NCBI GenBank assembly: GCA_007182875.1
Contig: AP019514.1
Coordinates: forward strand, 1,550,001 to 1,614,000
Source of the DNA: Vreelandella sulfidaeris
GTDB taxonomy: Bacteria > Pseudomonadota > Gammaproteobacteria > Pseudomonadales > Halomonadaceae
DNA length: 64,000 nt
Reading direction: 5' to 3'
Shown here piece by piece: positions 10,076-22,288 of the stretch (position 1 is its first letter; each line of letters starts with the position of its first letter). The notes below the pieces were generated by a model that worked only from the letters and a program-made list of their open reading frames with translations, was not told where the DNA came from and did no database searches. The translations under genes and the position numbers were made by a program.

Positions 10076-10582
10076 ATGAAATCGAGTCGACCCTATCTCG
10101 CCCGAGCACTCTATGAGTGGTTGTTGGATAATGAGTTAACGCCTTACCTAGTCGTTGATGCTACCTTGCCAGGTGTAGAGGTGCCTCGCCAGTTCGTTCA
10201 GAATGGCCAGATTGTCTTGAACGTGGCGCCGACAGCCGTTCGCGATCTATTCATGGAGAATCAGGCAATAGGCTTTAATGCGCGCTTTGGCGGGCAGCCG
10301 ATGCAGGTGATGATTCCGACGCCGGCCTTGATTGCTATCTATGCCCGGGAAAATGGCGCTGGAATGGTCTTTGGCCAGGAGCCCGAGCTGAGTGACGGGG
10401 CCGAGACTTTTGGGGATGTGGAAGACGAGGAGAGTCCCTCTAGCAAGCCAGAGTTATCGCTTACTGAGCCTGTTACCGAAAAGAGCAATGATCAATCTGA
10501 AACGCCAACGGCAGGGTCTGAAAAAGAGGCTCAGTCGAAGGGCAAGGCGAAGAAGAAGCCAACCCTGCGAGTTGTAAAGTAA
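10076..10582 (+). CDS. sspB: ClpXP adaptor SspB
   Basis: Delivers ssrA-tagged, stalled-translation products to the ClpXP protease. The N-terminal domain (SRPYLARALYEWLLDNELTPYL) is the conserved tag-binding fold. It is followed by NVAPTAVRDL and the segment ARFGGQPMQVMIP. A long acidic then lysine-rich linker leads to the basic C-terminal tail KKKPTLRVVK, the ClpX-binding element. Intact at 168 residues. Strong AAGGAGGAGG precedes the start. It is paired with sspA as in E. coli. Confidence 0.96.
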   Translation: MKSSRPYLARALYEWLLDNELTPYLVVDATLPGVEVPRQFVQNGQIVLNVAPTAVRDLFMENQAIGFNARFGGQPMQVMIPTPALIAIYARENGAGMVFGQEPELSDGAETFGDVEDEESPSSKPELSLTEPVTEKSNDQSETPTAGSEKEAQSKGKAKKKPTLRVVK

Positions 10583-10600
10583 CGAGCCAGAGTGTTCAGT

Positions 10601-10634
10601 AAAAGCCTCGCTTATTAAGCGAGGCTTTTTTTAT
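10601..10634 (+). terminator. Terminator of sspAB
   Basis: The stem AAAAGCCTCGCTT / AAGCGAGGCTTTT has a short ATT-type loop and ends in seven T. It could also act on the convergent dolP transcript. Confidence 0.88.
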
Positions 10635-10664
10635 AGCGGCTGGAACGTGGTGGGGCGGGGTTGC

Positions 10665-11237
10665 TTAATCAAGGTAGTCAAATACTTTGACGATCCGTTG
10701 TACGCCGCCCACGCCGGAGGCTGCGTTGACGATTCTGTCAGCCTCTTCACGGGTAACGCGACCCATCAAATATACGCTGGCGTTTTCGGTGGTGACTTTG
10801 ATTTTGGAGGAGTCGATGCGGTCATTGGTGGCCAAGTGGCTAATGACGTTAGTGGTTAGCCAGGTGTCAGTTAAGCGCTGACTGGCCGGTAGGCGGGCGG
10901 CAATGGTGAGTTCGTTATGAACTTCATTGACCCCACGCAAGCTTTCGGTGACTTCTTCTGCCATGGTGCGTAGCTCTTCACTGGGTACTTGACCTACCAG
11001 TAGTACAACACCGTCAAATGCATGAGCACGAATACGGGCGTCGCCCAGTCGCGCATCGGCACGCTCAAGTGCGTCATCAACTTCACGCTCAATGGTGGCG
11101 TCAATGGCTTCAACGTCGTCGCTACGTTGGGCATAGTTTGACTGATTGGAGGCTGAGTTGTTGGCGCAGCCACTGATAAAGAGTACCGCGCAAAGCGCAA
11201 CGGCCATGAAGCCGCGAGAGGGAAGACGTTGGGTCAT
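10665..11237 (-). CDS. dolP: DolP (YraP) outer-membrane lipoprotein with two BON domains
   Basis: Outer-membrane lipoprotein that supports BAM-complex function and envelope integrity at division sites. The N-terminus is a lipoprotein signal with lipobox LFISGC followed by ANN. Two BON domains follow: the first around residues 45-115 (DDALERADARLGDARIRA ... VLLVGQVPS), the second around 125-190 (TNVISHLATNDRIDSSKIKV ... VYLMGRVTREEAD) ending VQRIVKVFDYLD. Intact at 190 residues. It is last in the lpoA-yraN-diaA-dolP set, the E. coli order. Confidence 0.93.
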   Translation of the reverse strand: MTQRLPSRGFMAVALCAVLFISGCANNSASNQSNYAQRSDDVEAIDATIEREVDDALERADARLGDARIRAHAFDGVVLLVGQVPSEELRTMAEEVTESLRGVNEVHNELTIAARLPASQRLTDTWLTTNVISHLATNDRIDSSKIKVTTENASVYLMGRVTREEADRIVNAASGVGGVQRIVKVFDYLD

Positions 11238-11334
11238 CGGTATGACTCCTTGGTGCTGGCAGTTAAATCATTGAGTGAAAAGCGTTCAGGTAAAGATAGT
11301 GTTCATGGCAGCGCAAAGAAGCGTTGTAGGACTT

Positions 11335-11924
<590 letters not shown>

Positions 11925-11945
11925 CAGGGCTTCCCGGTTATAGAA

Positions 11946-12323
11946 TCAAAAGGCATCAAAAGCAGCTTTCGCCCAGTTAAATTCGAGATTGGGCAGCTTG
12001 CCAGTAATCGCCAGGATATCAAAGCGGCAAGGCGATGAAAGTCCATTGCGGGCGATATAGAGTCTTGCTGCGCGCACCAAGCGTTGCTGCTTCTGGTAAG
12101 TGACGGTTTCCAGTGGATGGCCATAGCGCGTTGTGGTGCGATATTTGACCTCGATAAAGACGAGAATATCGCCATCTCGCATTACCAAGTCAAGCTCACC
12201 CCCTTTCACGTAATGGTTTTGTGTAATAAGGATGAGCCCTTGTTGGGCTAACCATTGAGCGGCAATTTGCTCAATGGCAGCGCCACGTGCCCGGGCGGTG
12301 TGGGCATTATTCGTCACTGTCAT
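11946..12323 (-). CDS. yraN: YraN family (UPF0102) predicted nuclease-fold protein
   Basis: Small restriction-endonuclease-like fold protein of unproven role. It shows the family core RGAAIEQIAAQWLAQQG at the N-terminus, then GGELDLVMRDGDILVFIEVKYR, which carries the D...ExK nuclease-like residues. Intact at 125 residues. Its start overlaps the 3' end of lpoA by 17 bases, so translational coupling is likely. Confidence 0.92.
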   Translation of the reverse strand: MTVTNNAHTARARGAAIEQIAAQWLAQQGLILITQNHYVKGGELDLVMRDGDILVFIEVKYRTTTRYGHPLETVTYQKQQRLVRAARLYIARNGLSSPCRFDILAITGKLPNLEFNWAKAAFDAF

Positions 12324-13809
12324 TCAGATTAGGGATTAAAATAGGTGACGGAACGCCGTTCTGGAATTTTGCCCAGGGTAGCTCGCGGTGAATGCGCCCA
12401 TCATCGCTTAAGTAAAGCGTTCCGGTGCTGCCCTTAAGGCCGTTCATTGCGCCCAGGTTGGAAAAGCGAGTGGCCAGTTCATAGGCATCTACGCCCATTG
12501 CCATTAGTCGAAACATGGAGGCGTCGGACTCGTCGCGTAAGGTCTGGTAAGTTGATGCAAAGGGAAGGGCTTCTTCGCCACCAACAGCAGCATCGGGAAT
12601 CTGCCAAGGAATATCCATAAACACGACGTCGTTTAAATCTTGGTCAAGGCGAGTTTGCAGGCGCCCTTCATGCAAATGTGACGTGGCGTAGATAGGCAGG
12701 TTGGGGGCGTAGTAATAGTCCATAGTCGGCGGTACTTGACGCGCATATTCCGGCAAGGCTAGCAGGAAAAGAGCATCAATATTGCTTAGGCGTGCGCGCT
12801 CACCACTAACGTTGAGGGCGGTCTGGACGGCGTTAGAAACAGAGCTATCCGGGTTGTAGCGTACGGCGTTGGTGATTTCACCGCCCTGGCTCTGCCACTC
12901 ATTCCAGAAGGCTTCGCCTACACGTCGGCCCCAATCGTTATCCGGGACCATCATGGACATTTGGCGATGACCGTCCTGCCAGGCGCGGCGAGCAGCTTGA
13001 CGCGCCTCGTCTTCAGCTGAAAGGCCGTACTGGAAGAGGCGCTGTGCTTGGTTGCTGTCGCTGCTACCGTAGTTTAACGCCAGTGTCGGAGGGCACGCTG
13101 TCGCGCTGCTCGAGTTGGGTGACTTGGTCCTTATCGAGTGGGCCAATAATTAATTGAGAGTTCATCTGCTGAGCGCGATCATAGAGCTCATCTAATGTGT
13201 AGCGTGAAGCGTCCAGGAAGCTTAACTCGACATTGCCACCTTTGACTTCGTGGTGCTGACGCATGGCGGTAGCGATGGTGTTGGCTACACTGCTTAGCGG
13301 GCCAGATTCTGGTAAGGCAACGACGATACGACGTACTGTCTGACCTTCAAGTTCGGGTAGCGCAATGCTAACCGCGCTAGGCTGATCAAGCGCTTCGCGG
13401 GCCCAGCGCTGGCGTTCTGCCAACGTTTTTGCTGATTAGCCTGCATCGGTAGCTCGTCGTCAAGCACCTGAGTAGCACGTAGCACTGCACGCGGTTCATT
13501 TAAGGCGCGGGCAAGTTCAGAGAGCAGTAAGGCCCAGCGCACACGATCCGCTTCAGATAGCAAGCTCTCCTCAATTCCATCGGCGGTTTCGAAGGCTCTA
13601 TCACGCTCACCTTGCCGGGCTAGAATATTGGCCGCTTCCAGACGCGTTTTAGCGGCTTGCTCTGGTGCTTGCTGTTCTGCTTGGCTAAGCAGTTGCCCGG
13701 GGTCTTCAGCAGGCACGCGATCCACTACGCTGGGCGGTTGCATTGCACAGCCAACAACGAGAAATGCCATGAGGGTAGTGGCGAGTAAGCCACGTAATGA
13801 CTGTTTCAT
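12307..13809 (-). CDS. lpoA: LpoA (YraM), lipoprotein activator of PBP1a (two frame breaks)
   Basis: Outer-membrane lipoprotein that reaches through the periplasm to activate the peptidoglycan synthase PBP1a. The start at 13809 follows AAGGAAGG and gives a lipoprotein signal with lipobox LVVGC. A helical TPR-like N-terminal half (LSQAEQQAPEQAAKTRLEAA) is followed by a periplasmic-binding-protein-like half (RIVVALPESGPLSSVANTIA ... LRDESDASMFRLMAMGVDAY). The frame is lost near 13425 (repair gives KTLAERQRWAREALDQ) and near 13080 (repair gives DTLALNYGSSDSNQAQR). The corrected length is about 500 residues. It is divergent from rsmI. Confidence 0.9.
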
Positions 13810-13942
13810 GTATCCTTCCTTAAAGTTTCCATTTGCGTTGTAGCTGCTTATCAATGATTGCCGAGGCTTCTGTGAAAGCATAGCGCACCGGCAGAGCAGG
13901 TCATCAACGAACCAAAAGTCATCAACGAATCGAGAGTCAACA

Positions 13943-14800
13943 ATGACAGACCATAATCCGGGCACATTGTACGTGGTTGCCACGCCAATTGGGAATTTGG
14001 ATGACTTAACCGCACGTGCTGCTCGGGTCTTAGGGCAAGTAACACGGGTTGCCGCTGAAGATACCCGTCATAGCGGCCGTCTGTTGGCGCACTTAGGGCT
14101 AAATAAGCCCATGCTCTCTTTACACGAGCACAATGAAGCGCGCCGTGTGGATACCTTGGACAGCTATCTCACCGCAGGTGAAGATATTACCTTGATTAGC
14201 GACGCAGGAACACCGTTGATTAGCGATCCTGGATTTGTGCTGGTACGCGAATTGAGGGCGCGCAATCGCCATATCGTGCCTATTCCTGGTCCTTGTGCGC
14301 TGATCACTGCGCTGTCGGGCGCAGGGTTGCCCACCGACCGGTTTGTCTTTGCTGGCTTTTTGCCCGCAAAGCCTGGCGCTCGACGTCAAGCGCTAGATGG
14401 TTGGAAAACCCGTGAAGAGACGCTGGTTTTTTACGAATCGCCTCACCGTATCGTGCACACTCTCGAGGCGTTGCAGGAGCAAATGGCCGATCGCGATGTG
14501 GTGTTGGCACGAGAGCTAACCAAAACGTTTGAAACATTTCTGCATGGCACGCCTGCATCGTTACTTGAACAGTTAACCGCTGACCCTAACCAAGCGCGTG
14601 GTGAATTCGTGGTGATTGTTGCCGGAGCCCCACCGGTTGAGCAGGGTGAACACCAGGATATATCAGCGGAGGCTTTGTTAGAGGCGCTGCTGGCAGAGGG
14701 CGTGGGCGTTAAGCAGAGTGCTGCGATTGCAGCGCGAATACTCGGTGGACGCAAGCAAGCTTGGTATGCTCGTTTGCAAGCAATTAAAGGCGAGCATTGA
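13943..14800 (+). CDS. rsmI: 16S rRNA 2'-O-ribose C1402 methyltransferase RsmI
   Basis: SAM-dependent tetrapyrrole-methylase-fold enzyme that methylates the ribose of C1402 in 16S rRNA. The N-terminal GTLYVVATPIGNLDDLTARA, then AAEDTRHSGRLLAHL, LISDAGTPLISDPGFVLV and PIPGPCALITALSGAGLPTD are the family hallmarks. Intact at 285 residues. It is divergent from lpoA, with rnpB starting about 33 bases downstream. RsmH, which methylates the same nucleotide on N4, is the next protein gene. Confidence 0.97.
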   Translation: MTDHNPGTLYVVATPIGNLDDLTARAARVLGQVTRVAAEDTRHSGRLLAHLGLNKPMLSLHEHNEARRVDTLDSYLTAGEDITLISDAGTPLISDPGFVLVRELRARNRHIVPIPGPCALITALSGAGLPTDRFVFAGFLPAKPGARRQALDGWKTREETLVFYESPHRIVHTLEALQEQMADRDVVLARELTKTFETFLHGTPASLLEQLTADPNQARGEFVVIVAGAPPVEQGEHQDISAEALLEALLAEGVGVKQSAAIAARILGGRKQAWYARLQAIKGEH

Positions 14801-14832
14801 GGCAAGTCGAGGGCGCTGGTATGCTTGCCGCC

Positions 14833-15198
<366 letters not shown>

Positions 15199-15210
15199 CA
15201 TATCCATATT

Positions 15211-15232
15211 AGGGCGTGCCTGCACGCCCTTC
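15211..15232 (+). terminator. Stem-loop after rnpB
   Basis: The perfect 8-base stem AGGGCGTG / CACGCCCT with a CCTG loop lies 12 bases after the mature 3' end of rnpB. The T-tail is poor, so it may be a processing or weak termination signal. Confidence 0.5.
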
Positions 15233-15256
15233 ATTACCTTATCTCTAACATCTTGT

Positions 15257-16221
15257 GTGAGAAAAAAATGCCTTCTCCCTGACGCTGAACAGGTTGCTTC
15301 CCGCTTTCACCATACCAGCGTACTACTGGAGGGTGCTGTTGATGCCCTGGTTCACGATGGTCAGGGCATCTATTTAGACGGTACTTTTGGGAGGGGGCAC
15401 TCTCGGGTAATTCTTGACCGTCTTAGTGAGCAGGGTCAGCTACTCGCCATGGATCGCGATCCGCAAGCCATTGCCGCCGCCGCTGAAATTAACGATCCAC
15501 GTTTTCAAATCACCCAGCGTGAATTTGCCCAGCTTGGCGAGTTTGCCCGTGAGCAAGGCGTATTCGGAAAGCTCTCCGGCGTGCTGCTGGATGTCGGCGT
15601 TTCCTCCCTCAGCTTGATGATCCCGAGCGTGGCTTCAGCTTTATGCGCGATGGCCCGCTGGATATGCGCATGGATCCTACGCAGGGGCAAAGTGTGGCTG
15701 ATTTCCTGGCCCGGGCCAGTGAAGCGGATATCGCCTATGTGTTTAAAACCTACGGCGAAGAGCGCTATGCCAAGCGTTTAGCTCGGGCGGTAGTGACTCG
15801 CCGAGTTGAGAAGCCATTCACCCATACGGTGGATTTAGCCGAGGTGCTGAAAGTGGCCCACCCGGCGTGGGAAAAGGGCCGTCACCCAGCAACCAAAGCG
15901 TTCCAGGGGCTGCGCATCTTCGTCAATAGCGAACTTGAGCAGTTAGATAGCGCACTTGAAGCCGCACTTGAGGCGTTGGCTCCCGGTGGTCACCTGGTGG
16001 TGATCAGTTTTCATTCATTGGAAGATCGCCGGGTGAAGCGCTTTATTCGTCATCATGTCCGTGGTGATACTGATCTTCCCCGCGGCGTGCCCATTCGTGA
16101 CGATCAATTGAATCGACGTCTTGAGGCGCTAGGCAAGGGGATGCGGCCAAGCGACGATGAAGTGGATGCGAATCCTCGTGCACGAAGCGCCGTCATGCGG
16201 GCTGCACGCAAACGGATGTAA
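15257..16221 (+). CDS. rsmH: 16S rRNA N4-cytidine C1402 methyltransferase RsmH (MraW), frame-broken
   Basis: First gene of the division/cell-wall cluster; methylates N4 of C1402 in 16S rRNA. It contains [14 protein letters not shown], the SAM-site [15 protein letters not shown], the [15 protein letters not shown] box and [16 protein letters not shown]. One C is lost near 15607 (repair gives [16 protein letters not shown]). The start is unsure: GTG at 15257 is in frame, while ATG at 15268 ([11 protein letters not shown]) needs one C removed near 15278 and looks more natural. The corrected length is about 315-320 residues. No mraZ precedes it. Confidence 0.93.
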
Positions 16222-16229
16222 ATGAAATC

Positions 16230-16566
16230 ATGAGCATGGATCGGATTGAGCAGTGGGCAACCACGTTACGCGCCGAATGGCCTTTCAAGTTGCGTCTGCG
16301 AGCCTGGCCTTTGGTTATTACGCTGCTTTTTTTTACTTTGCATGGTTTCTGGTCTAGGTGTGGTCGTCACGACGCATATGACGAGGGTTCAATTTGCTCA
16401 GTTACAACAGCTAGAGCAAGAGGAGAATCAGCTGCAAACGGAATGGGGGCAACTGCTGCTTGAAGAGGGCGCATGGTCAACGCCTGCCCGTGTCGAGAAA
16501 ATTGCCACTGAGCGCCTGGGCATGCGTATCCCCGATGTGCACGATGTTGAGGTAATTCAGCCATGA
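16230..16566 (+). CDS. ftsL: Cell division protein FtsL (one frame break)
   Basis: Bitopic divisome protein that forms the FtsQLB complex and helps activate FtsWI. A short cytoplasmic N-terminus (MSMDRIEQWATTLRAEW) is followed by a membrane helix and a periplasmic leucine-zipper-like coil (AQLQQLEQEENQLQTEWGQL). It ends in the family-typical VEKIATERLGMRIPDVHDVE. The frame is lost inside the membrane segment near 16335, in a T-run. The corrected length is about 111 residues. The stop overlaps the ftsI start (ATGA). Confidence 0.88.
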
Positions 16567-18270
16567 GAAGCGAGCGTCGAGGAGGTACCTCGCGTCAGGC
16601 GCCAATTGCGCCTCCCTCTTGGCGGCGGGCGTTTCATGTTTATTTTATTCGCGATCGGTTTGGCCTCCATTATCTTGATTGGCCGCATTACGCTTCTACA
16701 AGTCATTGATCGCCCCTTTCTACAAAGTCAGGGGGGATGCACGTACCCTTCGCCATGAAGCAATCCCGGCTCACCGCGGCATGATCACGGACCGCAATGG
16801 TGAGCCGCTAGCCATTTCTACCCCGGTGGTCACGCTCTGGGCCAATCCGCAAGAGCTACCTCAGGATGCTATCCAGCGCGTTATGTTAGCTCAAGCGCTA
16901 GGGATGACGCTAAACGATTTTGAGGCGCGGGTAGCACGCTTTAGCGAGCATGAGTTTATGTACCTGCGCCGTCAGATGACCCCAGCAGCTGCCCAACAGA
17001 TTCTCGATTTGCGCACGCCCGGCGTTTATCCGCAGCGCGAATATAAGCGCTACTATCCCGCCGGTGAAGTGGCCGCGCAATTATTAGGGGTCACCAACGT
17101 TGACGATATCGGTCAAGAAGGTTTGGAGCTCTCCTACCAGCCCTATTTAGCAGGTCACCCAGGACAGCGACGCGTTATTAAAGATCGCCGTGGTCGCTTG
17201 GTACGTGAGCTTGGCGTCATTAACGAAGCCCAACCAGGGGGCGAGCTAACACTGGCAATTGATCAGCGCATTCAGTATATGGCGTACCGCGAACTGCGCG
17301 CGGCGGTTGCAGAAAATGAAGCTGACGGCGGTGTGCTGGTGATGATGGATGCTCGCACGGGAGAGGTGTTGGCAATGGCTAACTTGCCTTCCTATAACCC
17401 CAATAACCGAGCCGGGTTGGATCCACGCGGGCTACGCAATCAAGCGCTGGTAGATGTGTTTGAGCCGGGGTCGGTAATGAAGCCGTTAGCCATGGCAGCT
17501 ATTTTGGAGAGCGGCGTTGTTGACCGGGACGTAATTGTCGATACATCGCCCGGTTGGATGCGACTAGATCAGTTCACGATCCGCGATTTTCGAAATTACG
17601 GCGAACTGGATTTAGCGGGTATTTTAGAGAAGTCGTCGAATATCGGTATGTCGCGTTTGGCACTGCAGCTAAGCGAGACGGCGATTTGGGAAAAGTATAA
17701 CCAGTTAGGATTAGGGCAGGCGCCGGGTACCGGCTTCCCTGGCGAATCAACGGGTAGCTTACCGGCACCGGTGCGCTGGTCACGCAGCGAGCGGGCTGCG
17801 CTTTCTTATGGCTACGGATTGTCAGTGTCAGCGGTTCAACTGGCGAGTGCTTACACGGCGTTAGCCAATGAGGGTGTGCGTTTACCCCTTCTCTACTTCG
17901 CCTTTCTGAGCCTCCTCAAGGCATTCCTGCGATATCGCCTACTGTGGCTAATGATCTGCTCAATATTTTAGAAACCTCGGTAGCGGCCTATACCGGCGGA
18001 CGTCGGGCCCGAGTAGAAGGCTATCGCGTGGGTGGAAAGACGGGCACGGTGCGTAAAACAGGCCAGCAAGGCTATACCACCGATGCCTACCGCAGTGTTT
18101 TTGCGGGCATCGCGCCCATTTCTGATCCGCGTATCGTCACGGTGGTAATGATAGATCACCCTAAAGCGGGTGAGTTTTATGGCGGCGCTGTCGCGGCACC
18201 GGTTTTCTCTAGTGTGACGGGGAATGCTTTACGCTTGTTGGACGTTCCGCCGGATCACGAGGCAGAGTAA
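16563..18270 (+). CDS. ftsI: Peptidoglycan transpeptidase FtsI (PBP3), three frame breaks
   Basis: Septal class B penicillin-binding protein that cross-links peptidoglycan with FtsW. The start at 16563 overlaps ftsL by ATGA. The N-terminal membrane helix (FILFAIGLASIILIGRI) appears after repair near 16637. A second break is at the G-run near 16735 and a third near 17895. The active-site motifs are all present: SVMK (in EPGSVMKPL, about 17470), SSN (in EKSSNIGMS) and KTGT (in GGKTGTVRKTG, about 18035). The corrected length is about 568 residues. Confidence 0.94.
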
Positions 18271-18287
18271 CTATCAAAGGAGATTGC

Positions 18288-19781
18288 ATGACGCTGAGTC
18301 CTGGCGATGTGTTAATGGCGCTCGCCCAAGTCTGGCCCCATTCACCGCTACCCGAGGAGCTGCCTAAGCTGCCGGACCAGGTACGCATTGAAATGAATTC
18401 CCGTAAGCTCATGAAGGGAGACATTTTTGTAGCAGTGCCAGGTAGCCAGCGTGACGGGCGCGATTTCATTGAGCAAGCGCTTGATGCTGGCGCTTCGCTT
18501 GTTTTAGCGCAGGGGGCCGATAGTGATGTGCGGCTTGAAGGGCGTGTGCTGCAACTGCCGCACCTGTCAGTGCGCTTAGGGGAGTTAGGACGTGCACTGT
18601 TTAAAGTGCCGACTGATCTGTCAGTCATTGCGGTGACCGGTACCAATGGCAAAAGCTCGGTCACTCACTACATTGCGGCTTTGAGTGAAGCGCTGGGAGT
18701 GCCGACAGGCCTTATTGGCACGCTTGGAGTAGGTCGCCCTGGCGCGTTGAGTGACAGTGGCTTGACTACGCCAGGGCCCCCTGGCGCTTCAAGCGGCATT
18801 GGGGGAGTTGGCACAGCAGGGCGTACGATGTGTTGCCCTTGAGGCCTCTTCCCATGCCCTGGACCAGCACCGTTTGGACGCGGTCAACATAAATGTGGGT
18901 GTATTTACCAACCTGACCCGTGATCATTTGGATTACCACGGCAGTATGGCTGCGTATGCTGCATCGAAAGCAAAACTGTTTCGCCGCACTGAGCTAACCC
19001 TGGCCGTAGTGAATGGCGATGATCCCCTCGCGCGCTTAATGCTCGCAGGGTGCACGAGCAATGTTCGCGTGCTGGCCACTGGCCAAGACGAAGCCGTGAC
19101 GTTGCGGGTGCTCGATTGGCAAGCCTTTGAGCAGGGACAACAGGCAATGATTGCGACCCCTGAAGGCGAGAAAATGCTCAGTCTAAATCTAATGGGACGC
19201 TTTAATTTAGATAACGTACTGCTGGCGTTGGCCGTGCTGTATGGGTTAGGCAAGCCGCTTGATGCGCTCTTTGCCGCAGCCTCCTCCCTGCGCCAGTGCC
19301 GGGCCGGATGGAGCGCCATGGTGATGCCAACACGCCCAGCGTTGTTGTGGACTATGCGCATACGCCGAATGCTCTTCATAGCGCACTCCAAGCGCTGCGC
19401 GCCCACTTAGGTGATGCAGGTAAGCTGTGGTGTATATTTGGTTGTGGTGGTGAACGCGATACGGGCAAACGAGCCGAAATGGCCAATGCTGCTGAACAGT
19501 TGGCGGATTATATCGTGGTCACTGACGACAACCCTCGACACGAGTCCGCTGAGCAAATTCGCCAGCAGATTTTGGCAGGTTTCTCAACGAAGGTGGAGCC
19601 TATGGAAATCGGTGATCGTCGCGAGGCCTTAGCAACGGTTATTCAAAAGGCGTCTGCGCAAGATGTGGTTTTGATCGCTGGGAAAGGCCATGAAAACTAT
19701 CAGGAAATACAGGGGGTACGCCACCCCTATGCCGATAGCGAAGAGATCCAGCGTGCCTTTGCCCTGCGGAGTGCCCAGTAA
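18288..19781 (+). CDS. murE: UDP-MurNAc-tripeptide synthetase MurE (two frame breaks)
   Basis: Adds the third residue to the peptidoglycan stem peptide in the cytosol. The ATP loop reads VTGTNGKSSVTHYIAAL, with Ser where E. coli has Thr. The C-terminal DDNPRHESAEQIRQQI contains the DNPR motif that indicates meso-diaminopimelate as substrate, as expected for a Gram-negative. A C is gained near 18780 (repair gives TTPGPLALQAALGELAQQG) and one is lost near 19300. The corrected length is about 497 residues. The stop overlaps the murF start (TAATG). Confidence 0.95.
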
Positions 19782-21138
19782 TGCATTGGACACTCGGTCA
19801 GCTCGCCTCAGTGCTGGGCATTGATGCGCCTGCTGAGAAGGGGCAACTGGTAGTCAGTTCAGTCGTGACCGATAGCCGCAAGATTGAGCCTGGCTGCCTG
19901 TTTGTTGCCCTTAAAGGCCCCAATTTTGATGGTCATAACTTTGTTGCGCGCGCAAATGAGCTCGGCGCAGTGGCGGCCTTGGTTGACGCCCCCGTTGCTA
20001 ATGACCTGCCCCAGTTGGTATGCCCCGATACACGCTTGGCCTTAGGACTGCTTGCTGGCGCGCACCGCCGCACATGGCAAGGCCCGCTGGTAGCGGTCAC
20101 CGGCAATAGCGGCAAGACGACGGTTAAAGAGATGTGTGCCGCATTGCTAGCGCCTTTGGGCAATGTATTGGCCACTCAAGGTAACCTGAATAACGACTTT
20201 GGCGCGCCGCTGACCTTATTGCGATTGCGACCACATCATCAAGCCGCTGTCATCGAACTGGGCGCTAACCATTTAGGTGAGATTGCCTGGACGGCGCCGT
20301 TGGCCCAGCCTGATATCGCCATTATCACCAACGTAACCGGTGCTCATGTGGGCGAGTTTGGTGGCATGGGCCAGATCGCCCAGGCGAAAAGTGAACTGCT
20401 GGCCGGGCTGGGTGAGCAGGGTACGGCCGTTCTGAATAGAGATGACCACTATTACTCGTTTTGGGCTGCTCGCGCAGCTCCACGGCGGGTCGTGAGCTTT
20501 GGTTTTCACCCCCAGGCGGATGTGAGTGCCTCAGCGCTTTCCTGTGATCCGCAAGGGCGGTATGCTTTCACGCTATTACAGCATGGCCGTGCCTTGGGCC
20601 AGTTGCGTTTGCCGCTACTAGGTAAGCACAATGTCAGTAATGCGCTGGCAGCCGCTGCGGCGGCGTTAACACTGGGCGTGCCAGCAGAAGAAATCATTAC
20701 ACGCTTGCAGTCGTTGCAAACGCTGGCAGGAAGGTTGGCTGTGGTGCCTGGTTTGCGTAACGCCATCGTATTGGATGACACTTACAATGCCAATCCAGGG
20801 GCGGTTAAGGCGGCGCTGGATACCTTGGCCAGTTTTCCTCCACCACGCTGGTGCGCGCTAGGCGCGATGGGCGAGCTGGGGAAGCATCGATTGCGCTACA
20901 CGCTGATATCGGTCGTTATGCTGCTGAGCTGGGTATCGATGAGCTACTGACGCTGGGCGATGCTGCACGCGCTGCTAGCGAGGCCTTTGGTCGTGGGCTG
21001 CATTTTAACGATCACGAGGCGCTAACGCGTCATGTCACTAATACTTTGCCGCCGGACACCACCTTGCTGGTGAAAGGATCGCGCAGTGCCGGCATGGAAC
21101 ATGTCGTTAATGCACTGCGTTCGGATGAAATAAGGTAA
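19781..21138 (+). CDS. murF: UDP-MurNAc-pentapeptide synthetase MurF (one frame break)
   Basis: Adds D-Ala-D-Ala to complete the stem pentapeptide. It shows VVTDSRKIEPGCLFVALKG at the N-terminus, the ATP loop AVTGNSGKTTVKEM, ELGANHLGEI and DDTYNANPGAV. One G is lost near 20880 (repair gives GAMGELGEASIALHADIGR), after which the frame runs to ...VVNALRSDEIR. The corrected length is about 452 residues, the usual size. Coupled to murE; mraY starts ten bases later. Confidence 0.95.
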
Positions 21139-21147
21139 ACGCCGTTC

Positions 21148-22231
21148 ATGTTACTCCACTTGGCGAATTTTCTGTCGCAGTACCAGTCTGATTTTCAGGT
21201 AGTTAACTATTTAACGCTGCGCGTGATTTTAGGTGCCCTTACCTCGTTAATGCTTTGTTTGTGGTTAGGGCCATGGATGATTCGACGTCTGGTCGAGGGC
21301 CAAATCGGCCAATCCGTGCGTGACGATGGACCTCAGTCTCATCTTTCCAAGGCGGGCACTCCGACCATGGGCGGGGCGATGATTTTGTTGGCCATCGCCA
21401 TAAGCACTTTGTTATGGGGGGACTTAACCAACCTTTATATCTGGGTGGTGTTGGGTGTCACACTAGGTTTTGGTGCCATCGGTTGGGTCGATGACTATCG
21501 AAAGGTGGTGGAGAAAAATCCCCGCGGTCTACCCGCTCGATGGAAGTATTTTTGGCAATCAGTCGTTGGCCTGGGGGCAGCTGTATTGCTCTATCTAACG
21601 GCCTCCACGCCGGTTGAAACCAGCTTGCTGGTGCCGCTGTTTAAAGAGGTGGCTCTACCACTGGGCGTTTTCTATATCGTGCTTACTTACTTTGTCATTG
21701 TAGGTAGCTCCAATGCGGTTAATCTAACCGATGGGTTAGATGGTTTGGCCATTATGCCCACAGTACTCGTGGCCATGGGCCTGTCGGTCTTTGCTTACGC
21801 GAGTGGTAATACCGTTTTCGCCGCGTATCTGCATATTCCGTTTATTGCCGGAACCGGTGAATTGGCAGTGTTCTGCGCCACAATTGCCGGTGCGGGGCTT
21901 GGTTTTTTATGGTTTAACACCTATCCCGCTCAGGTCTTTATGGGCGATGTGGGTGCCTTGGCGCTAGGCGCTGCGCTGGGCGTAGTGGCGGTGATCGTAC
22001 GTCAGGAAATCGTGCTGTTTATCATGGGCGGTATTTTTGTCATGGAGACCGTGTCGGTCATCCCTTCAGGTGGGTTCCTATAAGCTCACCGGGCGACGCA
22101 TTTTTCGTATGGCGCCTTTGCACCACCACTATGAATTAAAAGGCTGGCCAGAACCACGGGTGATCGTGCGTTTTTGGATTATTACCGTGGTGCTGGTACT
22201 GCTCGGTCTCGCAACGCTCAAAGTTCGTTAA
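21148..22231 (+). CDS. mraY: Phospho-MurNAc-pentapeptide translocase MraY (one frame break)
   Basis: Ten-helix membrane enzyme that transfers phospho-MurNAc-pentapeptide to undecaprenyl phosphate, making lipid I. Signatures present: [30 protein letters not shown], the catalytic [14 protein letters not shown] and [14 protein letters not shown], and the [11 protein letters not shown] segment. A C is gained near 22065 (repair gives [19 protein letters not shown]). The corrected length is about 360 residues, identical to E. coli. Confidence 0.96.
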
Positions 22232-22288
22232 TCATATGGCCAAGACTTCGCCTAGTGATCATTGGCATGATGCGAGAGGGAGCCTGTG